Assembly: GCA_964019335.1 (NCBI GenBank) | Contig: OZ025683.1 | Coordinates: 310,001-374,000 of the forward strand | Length of the DNA: 64,000 nt | Source: Diplonema japonicum | Lineage: Eukaryota; Euglenozoa; Diplonemea; Diplonemida; Diplonemidae | Direction: 5' to 3' | Part shown: one piece after another, positions 21,952-30,205 of the stretch | Layout: every line of letters begins with the position of its first letter | Position numbering within the stretch: position 1 is the first letter of the stretch | Notes under the pieces: generated by a model | Seen by the model: only the letters and a program-made list of their open reading frames with translations | Database searches by the model: none | What the model was told of the DNA's origin: nothing | Position numbers and translations under genes: made by a program

Positions 21952-22352
21952 GATTTTTTTTTTTTTTTTCCCCATCACCCAGTTACACAGGCGACCGAAA
22001 AGTATTTTTTTTTTTTCGCTGGGTTGGATACGAGCATTTTAAAAATGTGGGAGGAAAAAAAGGAAAGAAAAAAAAAAAGAAAAGCCGTTCTGTGTTTTCG
22101 CACGAAGAAGGGTTGTTCGCGGTCTCAGAGTGAGTATTAAATACGTTGTCCCCGCCCATCCCCTTTATATAAAAAAAAAAGGAACGTACAGATTTCACAT
22201 GGGATGCCCATCGTATCCCTCCAAGAAAGGAAACATCCTTTTTCTCTTTAACACCCCCCCTTTTTTTCCCTCTTTTTATCTGACGTGTTTTCTCACCCAC
22301 CCCACTCCCCACGGATGTTAATAAAACCCAGCAAACCCTTCTTAACAGGGTA
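21952..22352. other. Intergenic, T/A-run rich
   Basis: No gene. Ends with TTAACAG at about 22342-22348, a probable splice acceptor five bases before the next ATG. Confidence 0.6.
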
Positions 22353-22919
22353 ATGATGGAGACGAAAATGGTTAGGCGGAGCGAAGCACGGGGGAACGAA
22401 GAATGCGTGGTGTTTGAAAGGGAAGAAATAACCAAGGGGAGGGGCAGGGTGGCACCGCTGACGGTATCAGTCCAGAGCAGATTTAGAAACCCAACAGCCG
22501 CAGAGTTGAGGGCAAGGAGGTACGAAGAGAGGATGGAAGACGAAAGGTACTCACTACGCCCTGAGACGAACGTTAGGATACAAGAACAGAACGCTCTGTT
22601 AAAAGAGTTAGAGACTCTGTCTGGGCAAGCGGAATTATTTAGGAGGTCTCCACAGTCCTCACGGTCCAGAGGCAGGGCAGGGAGCCCTTTCAGTATGCCT
22701 TCGCCAGGTTCGCCTGCACGACCCACTTCCTTGAAGGGTCCGCTCCCCACTCCTTCCGACATCTCGACCTCGCTCTCGGCCATCTCCGGGTCGCTGCTCA
22801 CGCTCCTCTCTCACCCCTCGCCCACAGCGCTCGCTTCCGTTGCGCTTGAAGCACAGACGAAGAGCCTTGACACAGCCCAGCAGATAGACGCAATGCTTGC
22901 AGCCATACGAAGGCACTGA
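22353..22919 (+). CDS. Small basic protein of unknown function
   Basis: Encodes 188 residues from MMETKMVRRSEAR. Residues 40-95 are charged and helical (FRNPTAAELRARRYEERMED, then EQNALLKELETLSGQAELF), suggesting a short coiled coil. Residues 98-150 are Ser/Pro-rich and disordered. A final helix follows (ALEAQTKSLDTAQQIDAML). No family recognised. The start lies just after a TTAACAG acceptor, which supports the gene being real. Confidence 0.7.
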   Translation: MMETKMVRRSEARGNEECVVFEREEITKGRGRVAPLTVSVQSRFRNPTAAELRARRYEERMEDERYSLRPETNVRIQEQNALLKELETLSGQAELFRRSPQSSRSRGRAGSPFSMPSPGSPARPTSLKGPLPTPSDISTSLSAISGSLLTLLSHPSPTALASVALEAQTKSLDTAQQIDAMLAAIRRH

Positions 22920-23094
22920 TAAGATAATAACTGTACGTGTACATTTCTTCTTTTTTTTTTTGTAAACAATTTTTTTTTCTTTCGTCTTTCCTGTGTTTTT
23001 TTTTTTACCCCCTTCCTTTTTTTTTAAAAACAGTGTGAACAAGAATCCCATCCCCCCCCCCCCCCCATCAGTCCTTTTTTTTATTAAAAGGAAA

Positions 23095-24090
23095 ATGCCA
23101 TGTAGCCCGCCATCGGCCACCACATCGTGCAAGGTCCTCGGTGCACTTGAAGCGTTGCGCGCGCTTGAAGAATTAGAACAAGAAGTGAACAGAGGGAAGG
23201 AGAAAATAGCAGAGATGCAACAAGACATCAGAGAAGCGGAACGCGCGACACGGAACGCCGAAGAAGAGAACACCCGTACCAGAAACACGATGCGAGACTA
23301 CTCACGGTTGGAGAGAAAGTGCCTGTCGGGCGACGAGACCGAACAACGGAGCACGATAACCCTGAAAGAAGAACGACGGTTCGGAGCGATTTCCGAACAC
23401 TTCTACAAATTCCTCGTATCAAGAAACGGCTTGAAAACACTCGAGGGCGAGGAGATGGCACAGAGAACTCGTTTGATTTCATCATGCGTAGGCGGCACAA
23501 CCTCAATCGCTATGTACTTTGCTTCTCAGCTCACAGAACCTTCTTTAAAAATGATGCACAAGATTGGAGAGCTTGAAGCTCAACAACACTCACATAAACA
23601 CACTGGTAGTGCTGTAGAGGGTAAGCACTGCGAGTATCTGGAAGGGAGAATTGATGGGCTCCTCGACGCCCTTAATGCACGAGCTCCTACAGAAGCAGCG
23701 ATGTTAGAGCTTGGGCGTGCTAGGGTGGAGCTGAAGCAAGAACGGACGGAAAAAAACCGGCTGAGGGAGTTCAGTGTGGAGCTTGAGCGGGGGTTCTCCT
23801 TTATGCACCGTCATATGACCATCGAAGGGCTTTTTCACGATGAACGGCACTACCGTGACGCGATACGAATACAGGCTCACGAGCTGTTTAGTCTCCTCTT
23901 TGCCACTGCGCTTTATACCCTTCCCGAGCCCCCCGCCCCCTCGCTGCGGTCGTATTCCTCAGTGTCCGCTCCCATGCCGACGCCGAACGAATCTTTGTAT
24001 TACTCCAGCACCCGCTCGCAAGAAGGGTGCGTTGTAAACCCGAGGTTTCCGCGGCGGTTGTCGTCTGCTTCTTCTTGGAAAGGCTTTTAA
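23095..24090 (+). CDS. Coiled-coil protein of unknown function
   Basis: Encodes 331 residues from MPCSPPSATTSCK; the frame upstream of this ATG is a translated pyrimidine tract. Residues 15-70 are a strong coiled coil (ALEELEQEVNRGKEKIAEMQ), and a second lies at about 195-245. The C-terminus is Ser/Pro-rich. No domain family is recognised. It lies 175 bases after another coiled-coil gene; the two may be cytoskeletal, but that is speculation. Confidence 0.72.
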   Translation: MPCSPPSATTSCKVLGALEALRALEELEQEVNRGKEKIAEMQQDIREAERATRNAEEENTRTRNTMRDYSRLERKCLSGDETEQRSTITLKEERRFGAISEHFYKFLVSRNGLKTLEGEEMAQRTRLISSCVGGTTSIAMYFASQLTEPSLKMMHKIGELEAQQHSHKHTGSAVEGKHCEYLEGRIDGLLDALNARAPTEAAMLELGRARVELKQERTEKNRLREFSVELERGFSFMHRHMTIEGLFHDERHYRDAIRIQAHELFSLLFATALYTLPEPPAPSLRSYSSVSAPMPTPNESLYYSSTRSQEGCVVNPRFPRRLSSASSWKGF

Positions 24091-24109
24091 GGAAGAGAAA
24101 AAATAACTA

Positions 24110-24240
24110 TTTATTGCCAACAAATTATGAGTCATTATTTAACTCGAGTTTCCGAATTTTTTGCACTCGGGCCCTGCGGGCCCGAGTGCAAAAAAACGGG
24201 TAACGAGAGTTAAATAATGGCTCATTTGGCGGCAAGTAAG
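24110..24240. repeat. Long imperfect hairpin
   Basis: Two arms of about 60 bases pair around the loop TGC at 24175-24177. The inner 18 bases of each arm are perfect (TTTTTTGCACTCGGGCCC and its complement). Outer parts match with a few mismatches (GAGTCATTATTTAACTC against GAGTTAAATAATGGCTC). The outer left arm and its flank (CTATTTATTGCCAACAA) recur near 52501 in another repeat, so this is a dispersed fold-back family. Confidence 0.85.
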
Positions 24241-24248
24241 TCGTTTTA

Positions 24249-24673
24249 TTTCACTCTTCGTCATTTGAGTCACTCACTGCTTTCACTGCTTTCACTGCTG
24301 TTTTTTTTTCATGCAGGTCAGCCTTTTTGGGGAGTTTCCTAAGGTATGGGGTTGCTATTTCGCCGTGGCATTTAAAGGGGAAGTAAGGCACTTATTCCCA
24401 CTTTTAAGGGCTGGAATGGCCTCAGATGGCCAAAAATAGTCAAAATACACCCACCCCAAAAAGTTTTTTCAAGGGGTTGGGTGCATTTTTTTCAACGGCG
24501 AGACCATTTTTCCACTCTGAAGGGCCATTATTTAACTGCAAAATCTCATTATTTAACTAGTTAAATAATGGCGATTTCGCGTTAAATAATGGCCGTTTCG
24601 CGTTAAATACTGGTCATTTCGCGTTAAATAATGAGGCCCCTAGTGAGTGAAGAAAATGACGAAGAGTGAAATT
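24249..24673. mobile_element. MITE-like element with ~30-bp terminal inverted repeats
   Basis: The left end TTTCACTCTTCGTCATTT is repeated in inverted form at the right end (AAATGACGAAGAGTGAAA, ending about 24671), and the match continues inward with TCACTCACT against AGTGAGTGA. The 425-base interior holds no gene but contains the 21-base tandem repeats. Family and target duplication are not evident. Confidence 0.7.
24547..24636. repeat. 24-bp palindrome followed by 21-bp tandem repeats
   Basis: 24547-24570 is a perfect 24-base palindrome centred on AACTAGTT. Overlapping it, a 21-base unit TTAAATAATGGCGATTTCGC(G) repeats three times at 24561, 24582 and 24603 with few changes, plus a partial fourth copy at 24624. 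The same TTAAATAAT word occurs in the hairpin to the left. Confidence 0.85.
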
Positions 24674-24854
24674 AAAAAAAAAAAATGGAGAAAAACGTGT
24701 GGGGGGGTCGCTCCCCCACTGGTGATAGAATGATGTATAGATTTTTTTTTTTTTTTTCCCTCCCCAGAAAAAAAAAAAAAAAAAAAAAAAAAAATCAGGG
24801 GAGAAGAAAAGGAGAGGAGGGGGAGGAAAAGGGGGGGAAAAAAGAGGAGAAAAT

Positions 24855-24975
24855 ATGATTTTTGATACCATAACAACACTGTTGGTGTTGATAACGGGGT
24901 TCGTGTACCCGTGCTTCATGACGCTGCTGGCGGTTGAGGGAGGGGAGAAGAGGGAGGTTACACGTATGTGAATAG

Positions 24976-25017
<42 letters not shown>

Positions 25018-25339
25018 TGGCTGCACTTTTGGATAGCAAAAGGGTTTATCACATTGCTGCTGTCGTCTCCAGCAGGGAGCTTTGTATGTGAGGGAAAAAA
25101 AAAAAAAATCCACACAGCTTCTATGGCTCGTCCCAGGCTCCGTGCTTCTTCAAATCGGGCTCAATGTCTGGCTATGGCACCCAACCTTCGAAGGCGGTCG
25201 TACGTCGGTAGATGCCTTAGGAAACACACTTAACAACCCCCACGGCTTACGCGTCACGACTCGGTTCAAGGAGTACACGGAGATTTTTCTAGAGTTTTCT
25301 AAAGTAGCACAAGCTTGCCTGGTGCCGAAACAGGACTAG
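24855..25339 (+). CDS. REEP/TB2-DP1/HVA22-like ER membrane protein (three exons)
   Basis: Joining 24855-24963, 25016-25083 and 25118-25339 gives a frame-consistent 132-residue protein. Intron 1 is GTATGTG...CATAG and consists mostly of a CA microsatellite; intron 2 is 34 nt, GTATGTGAGGG, an A run and CACAG. Exon 1 reads MIFDTITTLLVLITGFVYPC with FMTLLAVEGGEKREVTR, resembling the YPxxxSFxAIE start of REEP/HVA22. Exon 2 (HWLHFWIAKGFITLL) fits the W-TYW segment. Exon 3 (LLWLVPGSVLLQIGLNVWLW) fits the conserved WL-P hairpin. Known relatives shape tubular ER. Two hydrophobic hairpins and a short hydrophilic tail fit. Splice signals and reading frame are seen; the family call is moderately sure. 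Confidence 0.6.
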
Positions 25340-25488
25340 AATTTGTGTGTTTTTATTTGTTTATATTTTAGTTCGTTGAGCTGCCCCCCCCCCTTTTTTT
25401 CATCTCTGATCGACCGGTCTAAATGTCATATAAAAAGAACCCCCCCCCCCCAAAGGTAAAAAAAGAAGTTTTTTAAACTTTTAGCAAA

Positions 25489-26135
25489 ATGCGTAACATC
25501 ATGGCCTCGAACACCCTGCCCATCCCCGAGGGCTGCACCATCACCATCTCCAAGCGTGTGGTGACCGTTGAGGGTGTCCGTGGTAAGCTTCAGAGGAGCT
25601 TCACCCACGCCCCCATCGACCTCAAGGTCGACACCGAAAAGGTATGTGTCCCCACATTGTCTCCTTCACATATTTTCACAGAACGTCGTCGTCGGTGAGA
25701 TGTGGTTCGGCAAGAAGCTTCAGGTGTCGACCATCAAGTCCGTGCTGTCGCACATCCAGAACATGTGCACCGGTGTGAGCAAGGGTTACAGGTACAAGAT
25801 GAGGTTCGCATACGCGCATTTCCCCGTGGGTGTGTCCGTTGAGGACAGCCAGATCACGATCAGGAACTTCCTTGGTGAGAAGCGTGTGCGTAAGGTCAAC
25901 CTCAAGGAGGGTCTGAAGGTGTGTTTGCTTTTTTTTTTTCTATCTTATCTCACGACAGGCCTACCGTACCGAGACCTCCGTCATGAAGGACGAGCTTGTC
26001 GTTGAGGGCAACAGCATTGTTGACGTGTCCCAGGCCGCCGCCTCCGTGCACGGTGTCACTCTTGTGAAGCGCAAGGATATCCGTAAGTTCTTGGACGGCA
26101 TCTACGTGTCCAGCAAGAGCACCATCACCGAATAG
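25489..26135 (+). CDS. RPL9: Large-subunit ribosomal protein uL6 (L9), copy A
   Basis: Exons 25489-25641, 25682-25918 and 25959-26135 encode 188 residues. The introns are 40 nt each (GTATGTGTCC...TTTTCACAG and GTGTGTTTGC...CACGACAG). The protein begins [20 protein letters not shown] and contains the uL6 signatures [31 protein letters not shown] and [13 protein letters not shown], full length for eukaryotic L9, which sits near the sarcin-ricin loop region of the 60S subunit. Codons are almost all C/G-ending, a sign of high expression. A second copy follows 129 bases downstream and is almost identical, introns included. Confidence 0.96.
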
Positions 26136-26264
26136 ATGCTGAACAAGAGGGTTTAAATGAGAAACAAAAGAAACGCATTTTCATTTTCTTTTTTTTTTGC
26201 TGTTCCTGCACCAACCTATCTTTCCCCTTTTCTTTTCCAGTTAGCCTTCGACCACACACTAAAA

Positions 26265-26912
26265 ATGCGTAACATCATGGCCTCGAACACCCTGCCCATC
26301 CCCGAGGGCTGCACCATCACCATCTCCAAGCGTGTGGTGACCGTTGAGGGTGTCCGTGGTAAGCTTCAGAGGAGCTTCACCCACGCCCCCATCGACCTCA
26401 AGGTCGACACCGAAAAGGTATGTGTCCCCACATTGTCTCCTTCACATATTTTCACAGAACGTCGTCGTCGGTGAGATGTGGTTCGGCAAGAAGCTTCAGG
26501 TGTCGACCATCAAGTCCGTGCTGTCGCACATCCAGAACATGTGCACCGGTGTGAGCAAGGGCTACAGGTACAAGATGAGGTTCGCATACGCGCATTTCCC
26601 CGTGGGTGTGTCCGTTGAGGACAGCCAGATCACGATCAGGAACTTCCTTGGTGAGAAGCGTGTGCGTAAGGTCAACCTCAAGGAGGGTCTGAAGGTGTGT
26701 TTGCTTTTTTTTTTTTCTATCTTATCTCACGACAGGCCTACCGTACCGAGACCTCCGTCATGAAGGACGAGCTTGTCGTTGAGGGCAACAGCATTGTTGA
26801 CGTGTCCCAGGCCGCCGCCTCCGTGCACGGTGTCACTCTTGTGAAGCGCAAGGATATCCGTAAGTTCTTGGACGGCATCTACGTGTCCAGCAAGAGCACC
26901 ATCACCGAATAG
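26265..26912 (+). CDS. RPL9: Large-subunit ribosomal protein uL6 (L9), copy B
   Basis: Exons 26265-26417, 26458-26694 and 26736-26912 encode the same 188-residue protein as copy A. I see only a synonymous T/C change (GGTTAC/GGCTAC) and one extra T in the second intron. The identity begins at about AAAATG and ends at the stop; the flanks are unrelated. Copy B has a better splice acceptor context (TTTTCTTTTCCAG at about 26230-26240). The pattern fits a recent tandem duplication or ongoing gene conversion. Confidence 0.96.
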
Positions 26913-27074
26913 ACTCGTCGGGGCAGAAATCGTTATCTTCTTCTTCTTTTTTTTTTATCTCCGGCCCCCCTGAAGACCCACCCCAGTTCATTTTTCTTTT
27001 CTTTTCTTTTTTATGTCATTGGAGTTGTCAGCTTCTCGCCTCATCTAACCACCGCTTACGCCATAACAGAACGG

Positions 27075-27485
27075 ATGGCACCAGAAGCACTAGGAAAGCT
27101 GCAAGCGCTTGCGAAGAGAATCGACACACTAGAAACGCAAAAAGGAGGAAGCAAAGACACCCCGGTGGCAGTGGAGAACGGGACAATGGGTTATATTAAA
27201 TCTCTAGAAGCGATCATAATGGCCCAGCAGGTGCAGATCGATGAAATGGGAAGGAAAATCGACGAGATGGGCGGCGGGACGCAAACGCTTCAAGATTCCG
27301 TGGCGAAGATGGAGTACAAGATGCTAGAGTCCCAGTTGAAGACGAGCACGCAGACAGCGAACAACACGGAGGCCATCGATACGCTAGGCCGGAGGATCTC
27401 CTCATTGGAAGGCGGTCTGTCAGCACTGTGCCGCCAGCAGAACCGGGACCGCCAAGCCACACAACTACAACAACGGCAAACCTAA
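27075..27485 (+). CDS. Small coiled-coil protein
   Basis: Encodes 136 residues beginning MAPEALGKLQALAKRIDTLE. Heptad-like spacing of Leu, Ile and Met runs through most of the length (ALAKRIDTLETQ; SLEAIIMAQQVQIDEMGRKI; EAIDTLGRRISSLEGGL), so it is probably a helical bundle or dimeric coiled coil. No family recognised. ATG follows CATAACAG by six bases, a plausible acceptor. Confidence 0.75.
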   Translation: MAPEALGKLQALAKRIDTLETQKGGSKDTPVAVENGTMGYIKSLEAIIMAQQVQIDEMGRKIDEMGGGTQTLQDSVAKMEYKMLESQLKTSTQTANNTEAIDTLGRRISSLEGGLSALCRQQNRDRQATQLQQRQT

Positions 27486-27613
27486 CCTTTACCTTAGATG
27501 TATTATTGTATAGTAATATTTGTTTTTTTTTTTTTTTTCCTCATAAAAATTGTTTTTGCCAAGGAGAAGAAGGAAGGAGGAGAGAAGAAAAAAAAAAAGT
27601 AAACTATGTAACC

Positions 27614-29158
27614 ATGGCCTCGCCGTTATCCGACTTGCCTCTTCGCAACCCTCCCTCCGTTACGACTCGTGCCTGCAATACGAAGCTTCCTTCGAGTGTC
27701 TCAAGTACTTCTGACATCTCACCCACAGGTGTGTTCAACATCTCACCGTCCATACGTGAGAAGGCTGCTGTTGTTCCATTGCCTTCCGGTAGCTCTGCCT
27801 GGGGGGACTCATCTCCAACTACTCCGCAGCACCTCTCCTTCGAAGTAACTACTGCCTCGCCACCCTCCATCCATGGAGTCGGAAGGGCAGCAGCAGTACC
27901 CCTACCCCACGATTCCGCCTGGAGTGATCTACCACAACACCTTCTGCCCACGAAAACCTCTCTAACCACGAAAGCAGCAGGTGTAGCGTTACCTTCCTCT
28001 GAGATACCAGTTGCTCATGTTTCTTCAAAACCCTCGGTGGCCACGAGGGCAGCTGGAACGGCGTTGCCCTACGACAGCTCCAACTGGGGCGACAGGCCTT
28101 GCGACGTGCTTGCTGTTTCTTCGATGCCTTCAGCCAACACGAGGGCAGCCGGTGTGGCGTTGCCTTCTGACAGCTCAAACTGGGGGGGTGCATCCTCAGC
28201 CACGTTCCACCACACGGAGACAGTTGCTTCGCGGTGTGCATCACACGTTTCTTCAAAGCCTTCTGTCAGCAGGAAGGCGGCAAGCATGGCACTGCCCAAT
28301 GACAGTTACAGGAGTGACTTGCCATCCGACATGCCATTACGTTATTCGTCGAGACCATCTGTTGGCACGAAGGCAGCTTGTGTGGCGCTGCCCTATGACA
28401 GTTCGAACTGGGGGGGAAGTGTGCAATCAACAACAGTGCCATTGCTTGCAGGGGTGGGGGTGGAGGTAGGGACGCCTTTAGCGGCGCCGGTATCGCCTCC
28501 AAGCGTGTGCGGGGGTGCTGACCGTGCTGACCAACCAGAGAAGCAGCTCTCATACGACGCGACATTGACAAGGACCCCACACCACAGCCTTGCGCTCAGC
28601 GAAGTGAAGGGTTGCTTACAGACACCTTTCACGGGCCTCCACACTCCACAGAAAGTAGCCCGCACCACTTCAGCAGCTAATAATGCAGTTGTTTACAACG
28701 TGGTGGGCGAGATCGACACTGCCGTGGTCTTCACAGTGCACAAGGACACTAAAACACCCGCAGCCAAACCCCCACCCGCAACCCCTTTCATGACCAAAAG
28801 CAAGCGAAAACCCACCCCTGTGTGGGAAGACCAAAACAAACGGTCGTCTGCGCCTGTGACACCCGTGTGGGACGCGATATCGAAACAAAGCGCTTTTGAA
28901 GTTGTCAGTAGACCGTCAACGCTCGATGACCAGCCAACTGAAGAACTAGTAGGACGGCAAGACGATGAATGGGATTATTCTGACCAAGCACCTGCTCCTG
29001 TCCAAACGGAGCTGGCTGCGTTGGCGGAGCAGCAGTTGAGGTCGCTGAAATGCTTGAGGAAACAGAAAGTGCTGGATAGAAAGAGCTACCAAACAGCGAG
29101 GGAGAAGGTGAGGCGCGCCATGGAACAAAACATGGCGGTTGTAGATCTAGGGTTGTAA
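27614..29158 (+). CDS. Repeat protein with degenerate ~35-residue units (KPSVxTRAAGxALPxDSSNWG)
   Basis: Encodes 514 residues. ATG 27614 (MASPLSDLPL) was chosen because the frame upstream is a translated T run overlapping the previous gene. Residues about 13-285 hold at least seven degenerate units whose core reads PSVxTRAAGxALP followed by DSSNWG (clear at about 143, 178 and 250). The middle is Pro/Thr-rich. The C-terminus (about 465-510) is a charged helix (TELAALAEQQLRSLKCLRKQ) resembling a coiled coil. No family recognised. The conserved TRAAG/ALP/DSSNWG spacing may mark a short linear motif array, for example a filament-binding repeat. Confidence 0.78.
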   Translation: MASPLSDLPLRNPPSVTTRACNTKLPSSVSSTSDISPTGVFNISPSIREKAAVVPLPSGSSAWGDSSPTTPQHLSFEVTTASPPSIHGVGRAAAVPLPHDSAWSDLPQHLLPTKTSLTTKAAGVALPSSEIPVAHVSSKPSVATRAAGTALPYDSSNWGDRPCDVLAVSSMPSANTRAAGVALPSDSSNWGGASSATFHHTETVASRCASHVSSKPSVSRKAASMALPNDSYRSDLPSDMPLRYSSRPSVGTKAACVALPYDSSNWGGSVQSTTVPLLAGVGVEVGTPLAAPVSPPSVCGGADRADQPEKQLSYDATLTRTPHHSLALSEVKGCLQTPFTGLHTPQKVARTTSAANNAVVYNVVGEIDTAVVFTVHKDTKTPAAKPPPATPFMTKSKRKPTPVWEDQNKRSSAPVTPVWDAISKQSAFEVVSRPSTLDDQPTEELVGRQDDEWDYSDQAPAPVQTELAALAEQQLRSLKCLRKQKVLDRKSYQTAREKVRRAMEQNMAVVDLGL

Positions 29159-29233
29159 AGCAATTTTTTTTTTTTTCCTCTTTTTCCTTCTCCCCACCCC
29201 TAATTCCACGACAAGGTGTTGACAAAAAACAAA

Positions 29234-29548
29234 ATGGTGAACTACCCCAAATCGAAGAAGTCGTACTGCGCTGACTGCGACACCTACCACAACCACAAGG
29301 TTGTGCAGTACAAGACCGGTAAGTCCAGACTTTGTGCCCAGGGTAAGAGGCGTTATGACGCGAAGCAGAAGGGTTTCGGTGGTCAGACCAAGCCCGTGTT
29401 CCACAAGAAGGCCAAGACAACGAAGAAGATCTCCCTGAAGCTGCAGTGCACGAAGTGCAAGAGGGTGAAGCTTACCTCCATCAAGAGGTGCAAGCATTTC
29501 GAGCTGGCCGACCAGGGGAGGAAGAAGTCCAAGGACCCTACCTGGTAA
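29234..29548 (+). CDS. RPL36A: Large-subunit ribosomal protein eL42 (L36a/L44)
   Basis: Encodes 104 residues, the usual length. Starts [20 protein letters not shown] and carries the four-Cys zinc motif: CADC near residue 12 and CTKCKR near residue 73. It also has the conserved [17 protein letters not shown] and [19 protein letters not shown] blocks. Located near the ribosomal E site in known structures. Codons are C/G-ending as in uL6. The start is 18 bases into the longest frame, which otherwise begins at a TTG. Confidence 0.97.
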   Translation: MVNYPKSKKSYCADCDTYHNHKVVQYKTGKSRLCAQGKRRYDAKQKGFGGQTKPVFHKKAKTTKKISLKLQCTKCKRVKLTSIKRCKHFELADQGRKKSKDPTW

Positions 29549-29709
29549 ACACGTTACCTCTGCTGTCATGATGTTCGTTGTGGGTTAGTACGGAAGACGA
29601 TTTGGGCTTCCTTTTAATTCATCAAGAATCATTTAGCTGAAAAAAAGTCCCCCCCCCCCCTTATACATACTTTAAACGCAGCACTTTAGGACGAAAAAGA
29701 TATTAAAAA

Positions 29710-29890
29710 ATGGCCATCCGTAGAACTGCGCTGAGCCTGATGAGGCCGACCACATCGCTCCTTGAGGGCGGGTGGCGTGAGACCATGTCCTTTTCCAGGC
29801 AGCTTGCCATCGCAACCCGCTACCTCCACAAGGGTGTGGTCGAGAAGGACCAGTCGAAGTACGTGAAGTTCTCTGAGCCGGTATGAAGGG

Positions 29891-29921
<31 letters not shown>

Positions 29922-30005
29922 CCACAGAGCTTCGAGGCCATGAAACCCAACAGTGGTGGTGGTAACGAGATCATCGACGGCCCCAACGTGTACGAAAAGA
30001 TGTAG
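29710..30005 (+). CDS. Small predicted mitochondrial protein (two exons)
   Basis: Exons 29710-29880 and 29928-30005 encode 82 residues; the 47-nt intron is GTATGAAGGG, an A run and CTTCCACAG. The N-terminus MAIRRTALSLMRPTTSLLEG is basic, hydroxylated and free of acidic residues for 18 positions, a likely mitochondrial presequence. The rest is short and charged (VVEKDQSKYVKFSEP) with a Gly-rich end (NSGGGNEIIDGP). Too small to assign; a lineage-specific respiratory-complex subunit is possible. Without splicing the frame stops right after the first exon. Confidence 0.7.
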
Positions 30006-30205
30006 GCTTGTTGCCAGCCCCCGTTCCTTTTTTTTTTTTTTAGTGTGATTTCCCTATTTTTTTATTTTTATTTTTTTTTTTCGGGCTTCATTTTTTTTTT
30101 TTCTTCTTTTGGGTCCCCCATTTGTTTTTCCAATATGTTACCATCCATCTTTTTTTTTTTTTGTAACCCCAATTCCTAACTTATTAGGAAAATGTGATAA
30201 TAAGA

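Larger units (their letters stand above)
24091..24854. other. Repeat-rich intergenic region
   Basis: Contains a long hairpin, an element with terminal inverted repeats and short tandem repeats (separate entries), then A/T and G runs up to the REEP-like gene. No coding sequence seen before 24855. Confidence 0.7.

Noticed and set aside
24980-25012. CA-repeat as an independent repeat feature or CRISPR-like array
   Set aside because: It is a simple dinucleotide microsatellite lying inside a predicted intron; no spacers exist. No CRISPR array is present in the window.
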